Positions 57,115 through 64,000 of a DNA stretch of 64,000 bases are shown piece after piece (within the stretch, counting starts at the first letter, position 1; each line of letters starts with the position of its first letter). The stretch covers positions 4,030,001 through 4,094,000 of the forward strand of contig NC_016109.1 of assembly GCF_000269985.1 (NCBI RefSeq), in the 5' to 3' direction. Under the pieces are notes generated by a model. That model did not search any database. It saw only the letters and a program-made list of their open reading frames with translations, and was not told where the DNA came from. Source of the DNA: Kitasatospora setae KM-6054 (GTDB taxonomy: Bacteria; Actinomycetota; Actinomycetes; Streptomycetales; Streptomycetaceae). Position numbers and translations under genes: made by a program.

Positions 57115-58266
57115 TCAGGGGGTCGGGCTCGGCGCGGGCTGGGCCGGGGCCGACGGGGCGGGGGCCGGCTCGGGGCCGGTCCAGTAGACGGTGCCGCCGC
57201 AGCCGGCGGGGAGGGTGGTGGCGAGCGGGGCGCCGGTGGCAGCCGGGTCGGAGGTGTAGGCGAGGGTGAAGGCGGCGGCCGCGGAGCTGCCGGTGCCGAC
57301 GGCGGGACCGGCGCTGGCGGTGGGGCTGGGGGTGGGGTCGGCCGCGACGGCGGCCAGGGTCGGGCCGGGCGGGCCGGACGGGGCGGTGTCGGCGGCGGGC
57401 AGCGCGGCCGGGACCGCGGCGCCGCTGGGCGCGGCGCTGGGCGGTTGCTGGCCGCCGGCGCCGCTGCCGGTCCCGGCACTGGGCGACTCGGAGGCGGTCG
57501 GGCAGCGCGCGGGCACCCAGGCGAACCGGACCAGGTACGAGCCGCCCGCGCCGAGCAGCACGTCGGCGGGGAGTCCCGCCGGGTCGGGCAGCGAGTCGGC
57601 CGGGTCGCCGGCGGTGTGCGCGAGCACCTGGACGCCGCCGGCCCCGGTGCCGAGCGCGAACGCGCCGGGGCCGGTGAGGCGGCACGGGTGGGCGGCGGTG
57701 TTGGCCAGCCGGAACCAGCCGTAGACCTTGCCGCTGACCGGGTCGGCGACGGCCTGCTGGACACCGGAGCGGCCGAGGTCGGCGCCGAGGCAGGACGGGG
57801 TGGCGGCGGGCGGGACGCCGGGGCTGCCGCTGGCGGACGGGCTGGCGGAGGTCTCCGGGCCGTGGTCGGCCGTTCCGCTGGGCAGCGGCTCGACGCTGGC
57901 GTGCGGGTGCCCGCTATGGCCGCCGGGCGCCTTCGCCGGGCTGCTCGGCGCGCTGGGCGCGGCCTGGCCGCCCGCCGGGTCGCCGGACAGGTCGAACGGC
58001 CGGGTGGCGTTCACCACCGGCAGCACGGCGGCCGCGGCGGCCAGCACCACGGCCCCGCCCAGCGCCCGCCGGCGCACGGCGCGACGGCGCGGCACGGCGG
58101 CGCGCAGCCGGGGCAGCGCGCCGGGTTCGGGTTCGACGGCGGCGACGGCGCGGTGCAGCCGGGCGCGCAGCAGGTCCTCGGTCAGCGTGCCGCCGGGGCT
58201 GCCGGGGCCGCCGGCCTGGCCGCCCGCCGGTCCGCCGCCGTCGCGGCCGGGTTCGCCCTCAGTCAT
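57115..58266 (-). CDS. sigma-factor-linked membrane protein
   Basis: 383-aa protein. A cytoplasmic Gly/Pro-rich start (residues 1-60) leads to a single membrane helix (about 66-86). The rest is an exported Pro/Ser/Ala-rich domain with several Cys. Its start overlaps the sigma-factor stop by eight bases, and such overlap with a sigma factor often marks an anti-sigma or signal protein. It does not show a recognised zinc anti-sigma motif. Function is inferred from context only. Confidence 0.65.
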   Translation of the reverse strand: MTEGEPGRDGGGPAGGQAGGPGSPGGTLTEDLLRARLHRAVAAVEPEPGALPRLRAAVPRRRAVRRRALGGAVVLAAAAAVLPVVNATRPFDLSGDPAGGQAAPSAPSSPAKAPGGHSGHPHASVEPLPSGTADHGPETSASPSASGSPGVPPAATPSCLGADLGRSGVQQAVADPVSGKVYGWFRLANTAAHPCRLTGPGAFALGTGAGGVQVLAHTAGDPADSLPDPAGLPADVLLGAGGSYLVRFAWVPARCPTASESPSAGTGSGAGGQQPPSAAPSGAAVPAALPAADTAPSGPPGPTLAAVAADPTPSPTASAGPAVGTGSSAAAAFTLAYTSDPAATGAPLATTLPAGCGGTVYWTGPEPAPAPSAPAQPAPSPTP

Positions 58267-58855
58267 CCCCGTGCTCCATCCGCACCCGCAGGGCGGCGAG
58301 TCCGCGCGACCCGTACGCCTTCACCGAGCCGATGGAGATGCCGAGCACCTCGGCGACCTGGGCCTCCGTCAGGTCGGCGTAGTAGCGCAGCACCAGAACC
58401 TCCCGCTGACGGCGTTGCAACCCCCGTAGCGCGGCCTTCAGTTCGTCGCGCTCCAGCGCATCGTAAGCCCCCTCTTCTGCACTGGCCATGTCAGGCATGG
58501 GCTTGGGCAGCAGGCGCAGACCGAGCAGGCGGCGGCGCAGCGTCGACCGGGAGAGGTTGACCACGGTCTGCCGGAGGTAGGCGAGCGTCTTCTCGGGGTC
58601 GCGGACGCGGCGCCGGGCGGCGTGCACCCGGATGAACGCCTCCTGCACCACGTCCTCGCAGGAGGAGAGGTCGTCCAGCAGCAGTGCGGCGAGCCGCAGG
58701 AGGGATCGGTAGTGGGCCCGGTAGGTGTCGGTGAGCTGGTCGACGCTGGCCCCGGTCGCGTCCGCTGCCGCCGCAGCAAAGCCCATCCGACTACCGCCCC
58801 GCCGGGCCGCCCCGGGCAGGGAGACCGCCACCGCCGCCCCCGTCACGTTGATCAC
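58259..58855 (-). CDS. SigE-family ECF RNA polymerase sigma factor
   Basis: 198-aa sigma factor. Region 2 is YRAHYRSLLRLAALLLDD with CEDVVQEAFIRVH, and region 4 includes QREVLVLRYYADLTEAQVAE and VLGISIGSVKAYGSRGLAAL. This is the SigE/ECF type found in streptomycetes. The start is uncertain: GTG 58855 and ATG 58786 both lack strong sites. It overlaps a membrane protein gene downstream and follows ask. Confidence 0.9.
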   Translation of the reverse strand: MINVTGAAVAVSLPGAARRGGSRMGFAAAAADATGASVDQLTDTYRAHYRSLLRLAALLLDDLSSCEDVVQEAFIRVHAARRRVRDPEKTLAYLRQTVVNLSRSTLRRRLLGLRLLPKPMPDMASAEEGAYDALERDELKAALRGLQRRQREVLVLRYYADLTEAQVAEVLGISIGSVKAYGSRGLAALRVRMEHGDD

Positions 58856-58929
58856 GCTGGTTGGACACCCGATCCCCTGTCCTGGTTGCCCCCCGCCGGG
58901 GACTTCGTTCCGCAGTTCCGCGAAGAGGA

Positions 58930-58967
58930 AATCCCCCTCCCGAGCGCACTGGCTCCGAAGGGGGATT
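58930..58967 (-). terminator. hairpin after ask
   Basis: 9-bp stem (58930-58938 with 58959-58967), 20-base loop. The leftward transcript gives AATCCCCCT/AGGGGGATT. It is moderately convincing. Confidence 0.5.
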
Positions 58968-59070
58968 CTGGCAGACCCGGCGGACGGGCCGGGTCCGCTT
59001 CACCCCTCCCGCACACAACCGTTGCGGTGTGGGTATCCGGGGCGGATCCGGGTGGCCGTCCGGCGCCGGC

Positions 59071-59592
59071 TCAGCGGCCGGTGCCGCCGTAGACGACCGC
59101 CTCGTCGGTGTCGCTGTCCAGGCCGAACGCGGTGTGCACGGCGCGGACCGCCTCCGGCACGTCCTCCGCGCGGGTGACCACCGAGATGCGGATCTCCGAG
59201 GTGGAGATCAGCTCGATGTTCACGCCCGCCTCGGAGAGCGCCTCGAAGAAGGTCGCGGTGACGCCCGGGTTGGAGCGCATGCCGGCGCCGACCAGCGAGA
59301 TCTTGCCGATCGCGTCGTCGAAGCGCAGCGACTCGTAGCCGATGCCCTCCTTGACGCGGCTCAGCGCGTCGATCGCCTTCTGGCCCTCGTTGGTCGGGAG
59401 GGTGAAGGAGATGTCGGTCAGACCGGTGGAGGCGGCCGACACGTTCTGCACGACCATGTCGATGTTGACCTCGGCGTCCGCGATGGCGCGGAAGATCCGG
59501 GCGGCCTCACCGGGCTTGTCGGGCACGCCGACGACGGTGACCTTGGCCTCCGACGTGTCGTGGGCGACTCCGGAGATGATGGCCTGCTCCAT
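59071..59592 (-). other. internal beta-subunit frame of ask
   Basis: In-frame ATG 59592 begins MEQAIISGVAHDTSEAKVTV, and the preceding AAGGGGGCGAG is a plausible ribosome site. The 173-residue product equals the two ACT domains. Overlapping alpha/beta translation is established for the homologous actinobacterial gene. Confidence 0.55.
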
Positions 59593-60351
59593 CTCGCCCC
59601 CTTCGGGCTTGTTCGGGTTGCTGCCGCTGACGATCGTTCCCGGGAGACCGGAGAACGACGATCGTACGTGAATCGGGATGTTGTAGCGCCGCGCGTACTC
59701 CACGCAGCGGTCGAGCAGCACCTTCGAACCGGACGAGGCCAGCTCCAGCATGTCCTCGAAGGCGATCCAGTCGATCTTGCGGGCCTTCTTGACCACCCGC
59801 GGGTCGGCGGTGAACACGCCGTCCACGTCGGTGTAGATCTCGCAGACCTCGGCGCCCAGCGCGGCCGCCAGCGCCACCGCGGTGGTGTCCGAGCCGCCCC
59901 GGCCCAGCGTGGTGATGTCCTTGGAGACCTGCGACACGCCCTGGAAGCCCGCCACGATCGCGATGTTGCCCTCGTCCAGGGCGGCACGGATCCGGCCCGG
60001 CGTCACATCGATGATGCGCGCCTTGTTGTGGGTCGAGTCGGTGATCACGCCGGCCTGGCTGCCGGTGAACGACTGGGCGTCGAAGCCCAGCGTCCGGATC
60101 GCCATGGCCAGCAGCGCCATCGAGATGCGCTCTCCGGCGGTCAGCAGCATGTCGAACTCGCGGCCGGACGGAATAGGGGTCACCTGTTCCGCGAGCTCGA
60201 TGAGTTCGTCCGTGGTGTCACCCATCGCGGAGACCACGACGACGACCTCGTGGCCGGCCTTCCTGGTGTCCACGATGCGGCGGGCGACGCGCTTGATGCC
60301 TTCGGCATCCGCGACGGATGAGCCGCCGTACTTCTGCACGACAAGGCCCAC
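59071..60351 (-). CDS. ask: aspartate kinase (alpha and beta from one gene)
   Basis: First enzyme of lysine, threonine and methionine synthesis, making aspartyl phosphate. 426 aa: the kinase domain begins VVQKYGGSSVADAEGIKRVA and has GRGGSDTTAVALAAALGA; two ACT domains follow for feedback control. An internal ATG at 59592 (GGGGGCGAG just before) could give a 173-aa beta subunit, as known for actinobacterial ask genes. No asd gene follows, unlike typical Streptomyces. Confidence 0.96.
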   Translation of the reverse strand: MGLVVQKYGGSSVADAEGIKRVARRIVDTRKAGHEVVVVVSAMGDTTDELIELAEQVTPIPSGREFDMLLTAGERISMALLAMAIRTLGFDAQSFTGSQAGVITDSTHNKARIIDVTPGRIRAALDEGNIAIVAGFQGVSQVSKDITTLGRGGSDTTAVALAAALGAEVCEIYTDVDGVFTADPRVVKKARKIDWIAFEDMLELASSGSKVLLDRCVEYARRYNIPIHVRSSFSGLPGTIVSGSNPNKPEGGEMEQAIISGVAHDTSEAKVTVVGVPDKPGEAARIFRAIADAEVNIDMVVQNVSAASTGLTDISFTLPTNEGQKAIDALSRVKEGIGYESLRFDDAIGKISLVGAGMRSNPGVTATFFEALSEAGVNIELISTSEIRISVVTRAEDVPEAVRAVHTAFGLDSDTDEAVVYGGTGR

Positions 60352-60386
60352 GGGGGCTCCTCGACTTGGGGTGGTAGGTCGCGGCC

Positions 60387-60392
60387 AGTCTA
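60387..60392 (-). promoter_or_regulatory. possible ask -10 element
   Basis: TAGACT on the leftward strand, 36 bases before the ask start. It matches the Streptomyces -10 consensus, but no clear -35 is visible. Confidence 0.35.
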
Positions 60393-60634
60393 ACGAGCAG
60401 GGGTTCTCCGGCCGACGCCTTTCACATGCTGAGATACGAATATCGAACTCTGGTCACCGCCGACCGGCAGGTCTGCGGGCCCCGGCCGCCCGCCCCGAAG
60501 AATCGCCGCCCGAGCCCCGCCGGGCTCCCGGAATCTTCGCCTCCGGGCCCCGGATGACGTTTGCGTCACACCGGCGCCCGGACCGGGGATCCCGGAGCGT
60601 TCCTCCGGGGCCCGCCTCCGGGCCCCGCCCGCCG

Positions 60635-61300
60635 CTACAGGCCGAGCTCGGCCGCCATCAGGTCGCCCGCCTGCTGCTCCAGCTGCTCGTCCGTCAGCCC
60701 GTCGTCGTCGGTGTCCGCCCCGTCCGGCACCGCGCCCAGCGGCGAGTCCAGCCGGACGTGCGCGATCAGCGACTGCAGCGCGCGCAGCACCGCCGTGCAG
60801 GTCGAGCCCCAGTTCGACAGGTAGGAGAACTGCCACCACCACAGCGCCTCCGAGACCCGGCCCTCGCGGTAGTGCGTCAGCCCGTGGCCCAGCTCGCTGA
60901 CCACGCCCGCCAGGTCGTCCGAGATCCGGAACGCGCTCGGCTTCTCCGGCGGACCGTACGGGTCGAACACCTCGTGGTAGACGTCGATCGGCGCCAGCAG
61001 CACGGCGAGCCGCTCGCGCAGCTCCACGCCGTCCGGCTCCGGGCCCGCGTCCGGCTCGAAGCGGTCGTCCGGGAGCACGTCCTCGATCGCGCCCAGCCGG
61101 CCGCCGGCCAGCAGCAGCTGCGAGACCTCCAGCAGCAGCAGCGAGATCGCGCTGCCCGGCTCGTCGCCCTTGGCCACCTCGGTGACGGCCAGCACGAAGC
61201 TCTCCACGGAGTCCGCGATCTGCACCGCGAAGTCGTCCGGGGCCTCGCTCCGCCCGAGCGGGCCCGGCAGGTCGGGGGTGGTGTCGGTTCGGTCAGACAT
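60635..61300 (-). CDS. DUF5063 protein
   Basis: 221-aa soluble, acidic, mostly helical protein. It contains ADSVESFVLAVTEVAKG and WWWQFSYLSNWGSTCTAVLR, as in DUF5063. Function unknown. It overlaps recR by eight bases and is the last gene of the dnaX-ybaB-recR-DUF5063 leftward run. Confidence 0.85.
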   Translation of the reverse strand: MSDRTDTTPDLPGPLGRSEAPDDFAVQIADSVESFVLAVTEVAKGDEPGSAISLLLLEVSQLLLAGGRLGAIEDVLPDDRFEPDAGPEPDGVELRERLAVLLAPIDVYHEVFDPYGPPEKPSAFRISDDLAGVVSELGHGLTHYREGRVSEALWWWQFSYLSNWGSTCTAVLRALQSLIAHVRLDSPLGAVPDGADTDDDGLTDEQLEQQAGDLMAAELGL

Positions 61301-61892
61301 CGAGCAGTCGTCTCCCTTCGAACGCCCGGCCGAGGGTGACCTCGTCGGCGTACTCCAAGTCCCCGCCGACGGGCAGTCCGCTCGCCAGCCGGGTGACCTT
61401 GAGGCCCATCGGCTTGCACAGCCGGGCCAGGTAGGTCGCGGTCGCCTCCCCCTCCAGGTTGGGGTCGGTGGCCAGGATCAGCTCGGTGACCGTGCCGTCC
61501 GCGAGCCGGGTCATCAGCTCGCGGATCCGCAGGTCGTCCGGGCCGACCCCCTCGATCGGGCTGATCGCCCCGCCCAGCACGTGGTAGCGGCCGCGGAACT
61601 CGCGGGTCCGCTCGATCGCCACCACGTCCTTGGACTCCTCCACCACGCAGATCACCGCGAGGTCCCGGCGCGGGTCCAGGCAGACCCGGCACCGCTCGGC
61701 CTCCGCGACGTTGCCGCAGACCGCGCAGAACCGGACCTTCTCCTTCACCTGCTGCAGCGCGTGCGCCAGCCGGCGCACGTCCACCGGATCGGCCTGCAGG
61801 ATGTGGAAGGCGATCCGCTGGGCGCTCTTCGGACCGACCCCGGGCAGCCTGCCCAGCTCGTCGATCAGGTCCTGCACCACGCCCTCGTACAC
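61293..61892 (-). CDS. recR: recombination mediator RecR
   Basis: 199-aa RecFOR-pathway protein that helps load RecA. It has the helix-hairpin-helix GRLPGVGPKSAQRIAFH, a four-Cys zinc site (56, 59, 68, 71), and a Toprim domain beginning AVICVVEESKDVVAIERT. Length normal. Downstream of ybaB, as in many bacteria. Confidence 0.97.
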   Translation of the reverse strand: MYEGVVQDLIDELGRLPGVGPKSAQRIAFHILQADPVDVRRLAHALQQVKEKVRFCAVCGNVAEAERCRVCLDPRRDLAVICVVEESKDVVAIERTREFRGRYHVLGGAISPIEGVGPDDLRIRELMTRLADGTVTELILATDPNLEGEATATYLARLCKPMGLKVTRLASGLPVGGDLEYADEVTLGRAFEGRRLLDV

Positions 61893-62052
61893 CTGCCACG
61901 CCTTCCTTCGACCGGAGTCCGCCCCGGTGCCGTACCGGAGTCCGCTCCGGTGCCATCATCCAACGAATCGGGCGCCGGACACACCGCCCGACGCCCTACT
62001 GGCCCATAAATCACACAACCCGTGACCGGGGGTTCCGACCCCCGCACCGGGC

Positions 62053-62097
62053 GTGCCCGGACGGGCCGGGACGAGCCCGGACGTGCCCGGACGGGCC
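62053..62097. repeat. 30-bp partial direct repeat, ybaB / recR gap
   Basis: GTGCCCGGACGGGCC occurs at 62053 and 62083 (period 30), within a run of CCGGACG units. Nothing else is seen in the 225-base gap. Confidence 0.6.
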
Positions 62098-62117
62098 CGC
62101 TCCAGGCCCCGGAGGGG

Positions 62118-62465
62118 TCAGAACGGCAGACCGGGGATGCCGGTGCCACCGCCGCCGCCCAGGCCCTGGGTCAGCGGGCCCATCCGCTCGGCCTGCAGCT
62201 TCTGCGCCGCCGCACTGGCGTCGCGCACCGCGGCGAGCACCAGGTCCGCCAGGGTCTCGGTGTCCTCCGGGTCGACCGCCGCCGGGGCGATGTTCAGCGC
62301 GACCAGCTCGCCCGCGCCCGACACCGTCGCCTCCACCAGACCGCCGCCCGCCGAGCCGGACACCCGCGCGTCGGCCAGCTCCTGCTGCGCCCGGGCGAGG
62401 TCCTCCTGCATCTTCTGGGCCTGCTTCAGCAGCTGCTGCATGTTCGGCTGACCACCAGGGAACAC
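62118..62465 (-). CDS. YbaB/EbfC nucleoid-associated protein
   Basis: 115-aa DNA-binding protein with QPNMQQLLKQAQKMQEDL and VDPEDTETLADLVLAAVRDA, the YbaB/EbfC fold that binds DNA as a dimer. GTG 62465 (VFPGGQPN) follows GAGGAGAG. The C-terminus is Gly-rich (GGGGGTGIPGLPF). Between dnaX and recR as usual. Confidence 0.93.
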   Translation of the reverse strand: MFPGGQPNMQQLLKQAQKMQEDLARAQQELADARVSGSAGGGLVEATVSGAGELVALNIAPAAVDPEDTETLADLVLAAVRDASAAAQKLQAERMGPLTQGLGGGGGTGIPGLPF

Positions 62466-62592
62466 GGGACTCTCCTCGATCCGTCGACACTCCACACACC
62501 GGCGCGACCCGACCGAAGCCGCCCGCACCGGCACCTCGCCCCCGAGCCTACGCGGCCGCCGGTCGGCCCCACGTCAGTTCCCGCCCGGACCG

Positions 62593-64000
62593 TCAGCCCT
62601 GGCGGTGGTGGATCTCCTCCAGCACCGTCGCCCCCAGCTCGCGGACGATCAGCTCCTGGGCGGAGAAGACGTCCTCCTTGAGATCCGGGTCGTCCTCCTC
62701 CGGGATGTCGTCCTCCGGCGCGACCTGCGGCTGCGACGACCGGTACGGCTGCGGCGGCGCCTGCTGGACCTGCGGGGGCTGCTGATACTGCGGGGGCTGC
62801 TGCACGGGCGCTGGCGCGGGAGCGGGCGCGGGGGCGGACACGGGCGCCGGGGCGGGCGGCTGCGCGACCGGCGCCGGGGCCTGCTGCACGGGCGGCTGCG
62901 GCTGCGGCTGCGCGGCCGGCCGGGGGGCCTGCGGAGCGCCCCAGCCGCCGGCCGCGGGCGCCGGCTGCGCGGGCGCCGCGGCGGACTGCGCCGACGGCGG
63001 GTTCGTCCCGCCCGAGGGGTCGACGATGCACTCCACCCGCCAGTCCACGCCCAGCGCGTCCGACAGCGCCTGCTTCAGCACCTCGTCGCTGTGGCTGCCG
63101 ACGAAGCTGTCCCGGGCGCCCGCGTTCACGAACGACACCTGCAGCGTGCTGCCGTCGAACCCGGCCACCTGGCCGTTCTGGCTCAGCAGGATCCAGGTGA
63201 ACCGGCGACGGTTCTTCACCGCCTCCAGGATCTGCGGCCACATCTGCCGGATCTGCGCCGCACCCTGCTGCGCCGCCGCCGACGGCTGCCCGCCGGCCGG
63301 CTGCGGCACCGGGACCGGGGCCGGCGCCGGGGCGGGGACCGGGGCCTGGGCCTGGGCCTGGGCCGGCTGCGCGGGCGCCGGGGCCTCCGGCACGGGGGCC
63401 GGCGCGGGGGCCGACTGCGGCGCCTGCTCGCCGGGCGCGAAGCTGCGCGGGATCGGCCAGGCGCCCGGGGCCGGGCCGGCCGGGGCGGGAGCCGCCGGGG
63501 CGGGGGCCGCCTGCACGGGGGCCGCCTGCACGGGCACGGGCTGCTCGGCGTACGGCGCGGGGGCCGGCTGCGGGGCCTGCGGTGGCTGCTGTTGGAACTG
63601 CGGCGGCTGCGCGGGGGGCTGGAACGCCACCGGCGCGGCGAAGCCGCCCGTCGCCGCCCGGCGCTCCAGCTTGTCCAGCCGCGCCTGCACCGACAGCTCG
63701 TCCCCGTACGCGCCGGGCAGCATCACCCGGGCGCAGATCAGCTCCAGCTGCAGCCGGGGGGCGGCGTTGCCGCGCATCTCGGTCAGGCCGGTGTTCACCA
63801 GGTCCGCGGCGCGGCTCAGCTCGGCCGGACCGAAGCGGTCGGCCTGCGCCCGCATCACCGCGATCCGGTCGGCCGGGGCGTCGATCAGGCTCTTCTCGCC
63901 CGCGTCCGGCACCGTGGCCAGGATCACCAGGTCGCGCAGCCGCTCCAGCAGGTCCGTCACGAACCGCCGCGGGTCGTGCCCGCCCTCGACCACCCGGTCG
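62593..64000 (-). CDS. dnaX: DNA polymerase III gamma/tau subunit, C-terminal part
   Basis: The visible 469 residues cover the end of the clamp-loader region (RRFVTDLLERLRDLVIL, LVNTGLTEMRGNAAPRLQLE) and a long Pro/Ala/Gln-rich linker. A tau-like domain follows, with MWPQILEAVKNRRRFTWILL, then an acidic tail. The gene continues past the right edge, so the ATG at 63993 is internal, not a start. Gene order with ybaB and recR supports the call. Confidence 0.93.
   Translation of the reverse strand, partial: DRVVEGGHDPRRFVTDLLERLRDLVILATVPDAGEKSLIDAPADRIAVMRAQADRFGPAELSRAADLVNTGLTEMRGNAAPRLQLELICARVMLPGAYGDELSVQARLDKLERRAATGGFAAPVAFQPPAQPPQFQQQPPQAPQPAPAPYAEQPVPVQAAPVQAAPAPAAPAPAGPAPGAWPIPRSFAPGEQAPQSAPAPAPVPEAPAPAQPAQAQAQAPVPAPAPAPVPVPQPAGGQPSAAAQQGAAQIRQMWPQILEAVKNRRRFTWILLSQNGQVAGFDGSTLQVSFVNAGARDSFVGSHSDEVLKQALSDALGVDWRVECIVDPSGGTNPPSAQSAAAPAQPAPAAGGWGAPQAPRPAAQPQPQPPVQQAPAPVAQPPAPAPVSAPAPAPAPAPVQQPPQYQQPPQVQQAPPQPYRSSQPQVAPEDDIPEEDDPDLKEDVFSAQELIVRELGATVLEEIHHRQG

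Noticed and set aside
63993..64000. ATG 63993 as the dnaX start
   Set aside because: The protein begins in mid-domain there; DnaX needs about 300 further N-terminal residues, beyond the edge.

Overview
This 64 kb window is chromosomal DNA of a very high-GC actinobacterium. Codon use, gene families and gene order point to the family Streptomycetaceae (Streptomyces, Kitasatospora or a close relative; the sequence alone does not decide which). Nearly all of it is coding. I see no insertion sequence, prophage, CRISPR array, plasmid origin or rRNA, and one tRNA. The right edge cuts through dnaX.

Layout: (1) 126-2437 holds a DUF4389 membrane protein and the overlapping pair nth / CoA-type Nudix hydrolase. 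(2) 2515-7799 is a copper cluster: an MFS exporter, a secreted His-rich protein and copZ-copA, with four copies of a 17-bp ATACCC-type palindrome that looks like a CsoR operator. (3) 7962-15210 holds small accessory genes (DUF1801, alpha-toroid protein, DUF4287, alpha/beta hydrolase, MarR/SRPBCC), serS and a lipid kinase/PAP2 pair. (4) 15237-22460 is kdpD-C-B-A-F, led by a 27-residue membrane peptide not usually annotated. A sirtuin and two divergent universal-stress-protein genes follow (22662-25213). (5) 25333-30183 is a catabolic cluster of two cytosine-deaminase-like amidohydrolases, an APC permease and a GntR regulator with a clear operator. (6) 30402-41119 is the conserved actinobacterial crp block: crp, MBL hydrolase, Nudix, RidA, DUF4177, two Get3/ArsA-like ATPases, wblA, a class A PBP, YqeY and a metallophosphoesterase. 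It matches Mycobacterium tuberculosis Rv3676-Rv3683 gene for gene in most positions, followed here by tRNA-Pro(CGG). (7) 41684-46112 is an overlapping peptide-use operon (APC permease, small membrane protein, M20 and M24 peptidases). (8) 46158-57084 carries regulators and enzymes (LysR/SnoaL, L,D-transpeptidase, GlxA-type AraC, GNAT, XRE-cupin/SURF1, Ser/Gly-rich lipoprotein, S9 peptidase, XRE/SDR). (9) 57115-64000 is a SigE-family sigma factor with a partner membrane protein, ask, DUF5063, recR, ybaB and dnaX.

How parts work together: the copper genes form one metal-responsive unit in which chaperone CopZ feeds the exporter CopA. Kdp is high-affinity potassium uptake with its sensor kinase, and it shares an 11-bp-phased direct repeat with the Usp promoters, hinting at common control. 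The crp block couples cAMP-receptor regulation, redox-sensing WblA and cell-wall synthesis. The recR-ybaB-dnaX block is DNA replication and repair. The most interesting unexplained items are the shared kdp/usp repeats, the 27-aa leader peptide of kdp, the CsoR-like control of an MFS exporter, operator arrays at several divergent promoters, the roughly 28 kb between nth and crp, and the absence of asd beside ask.
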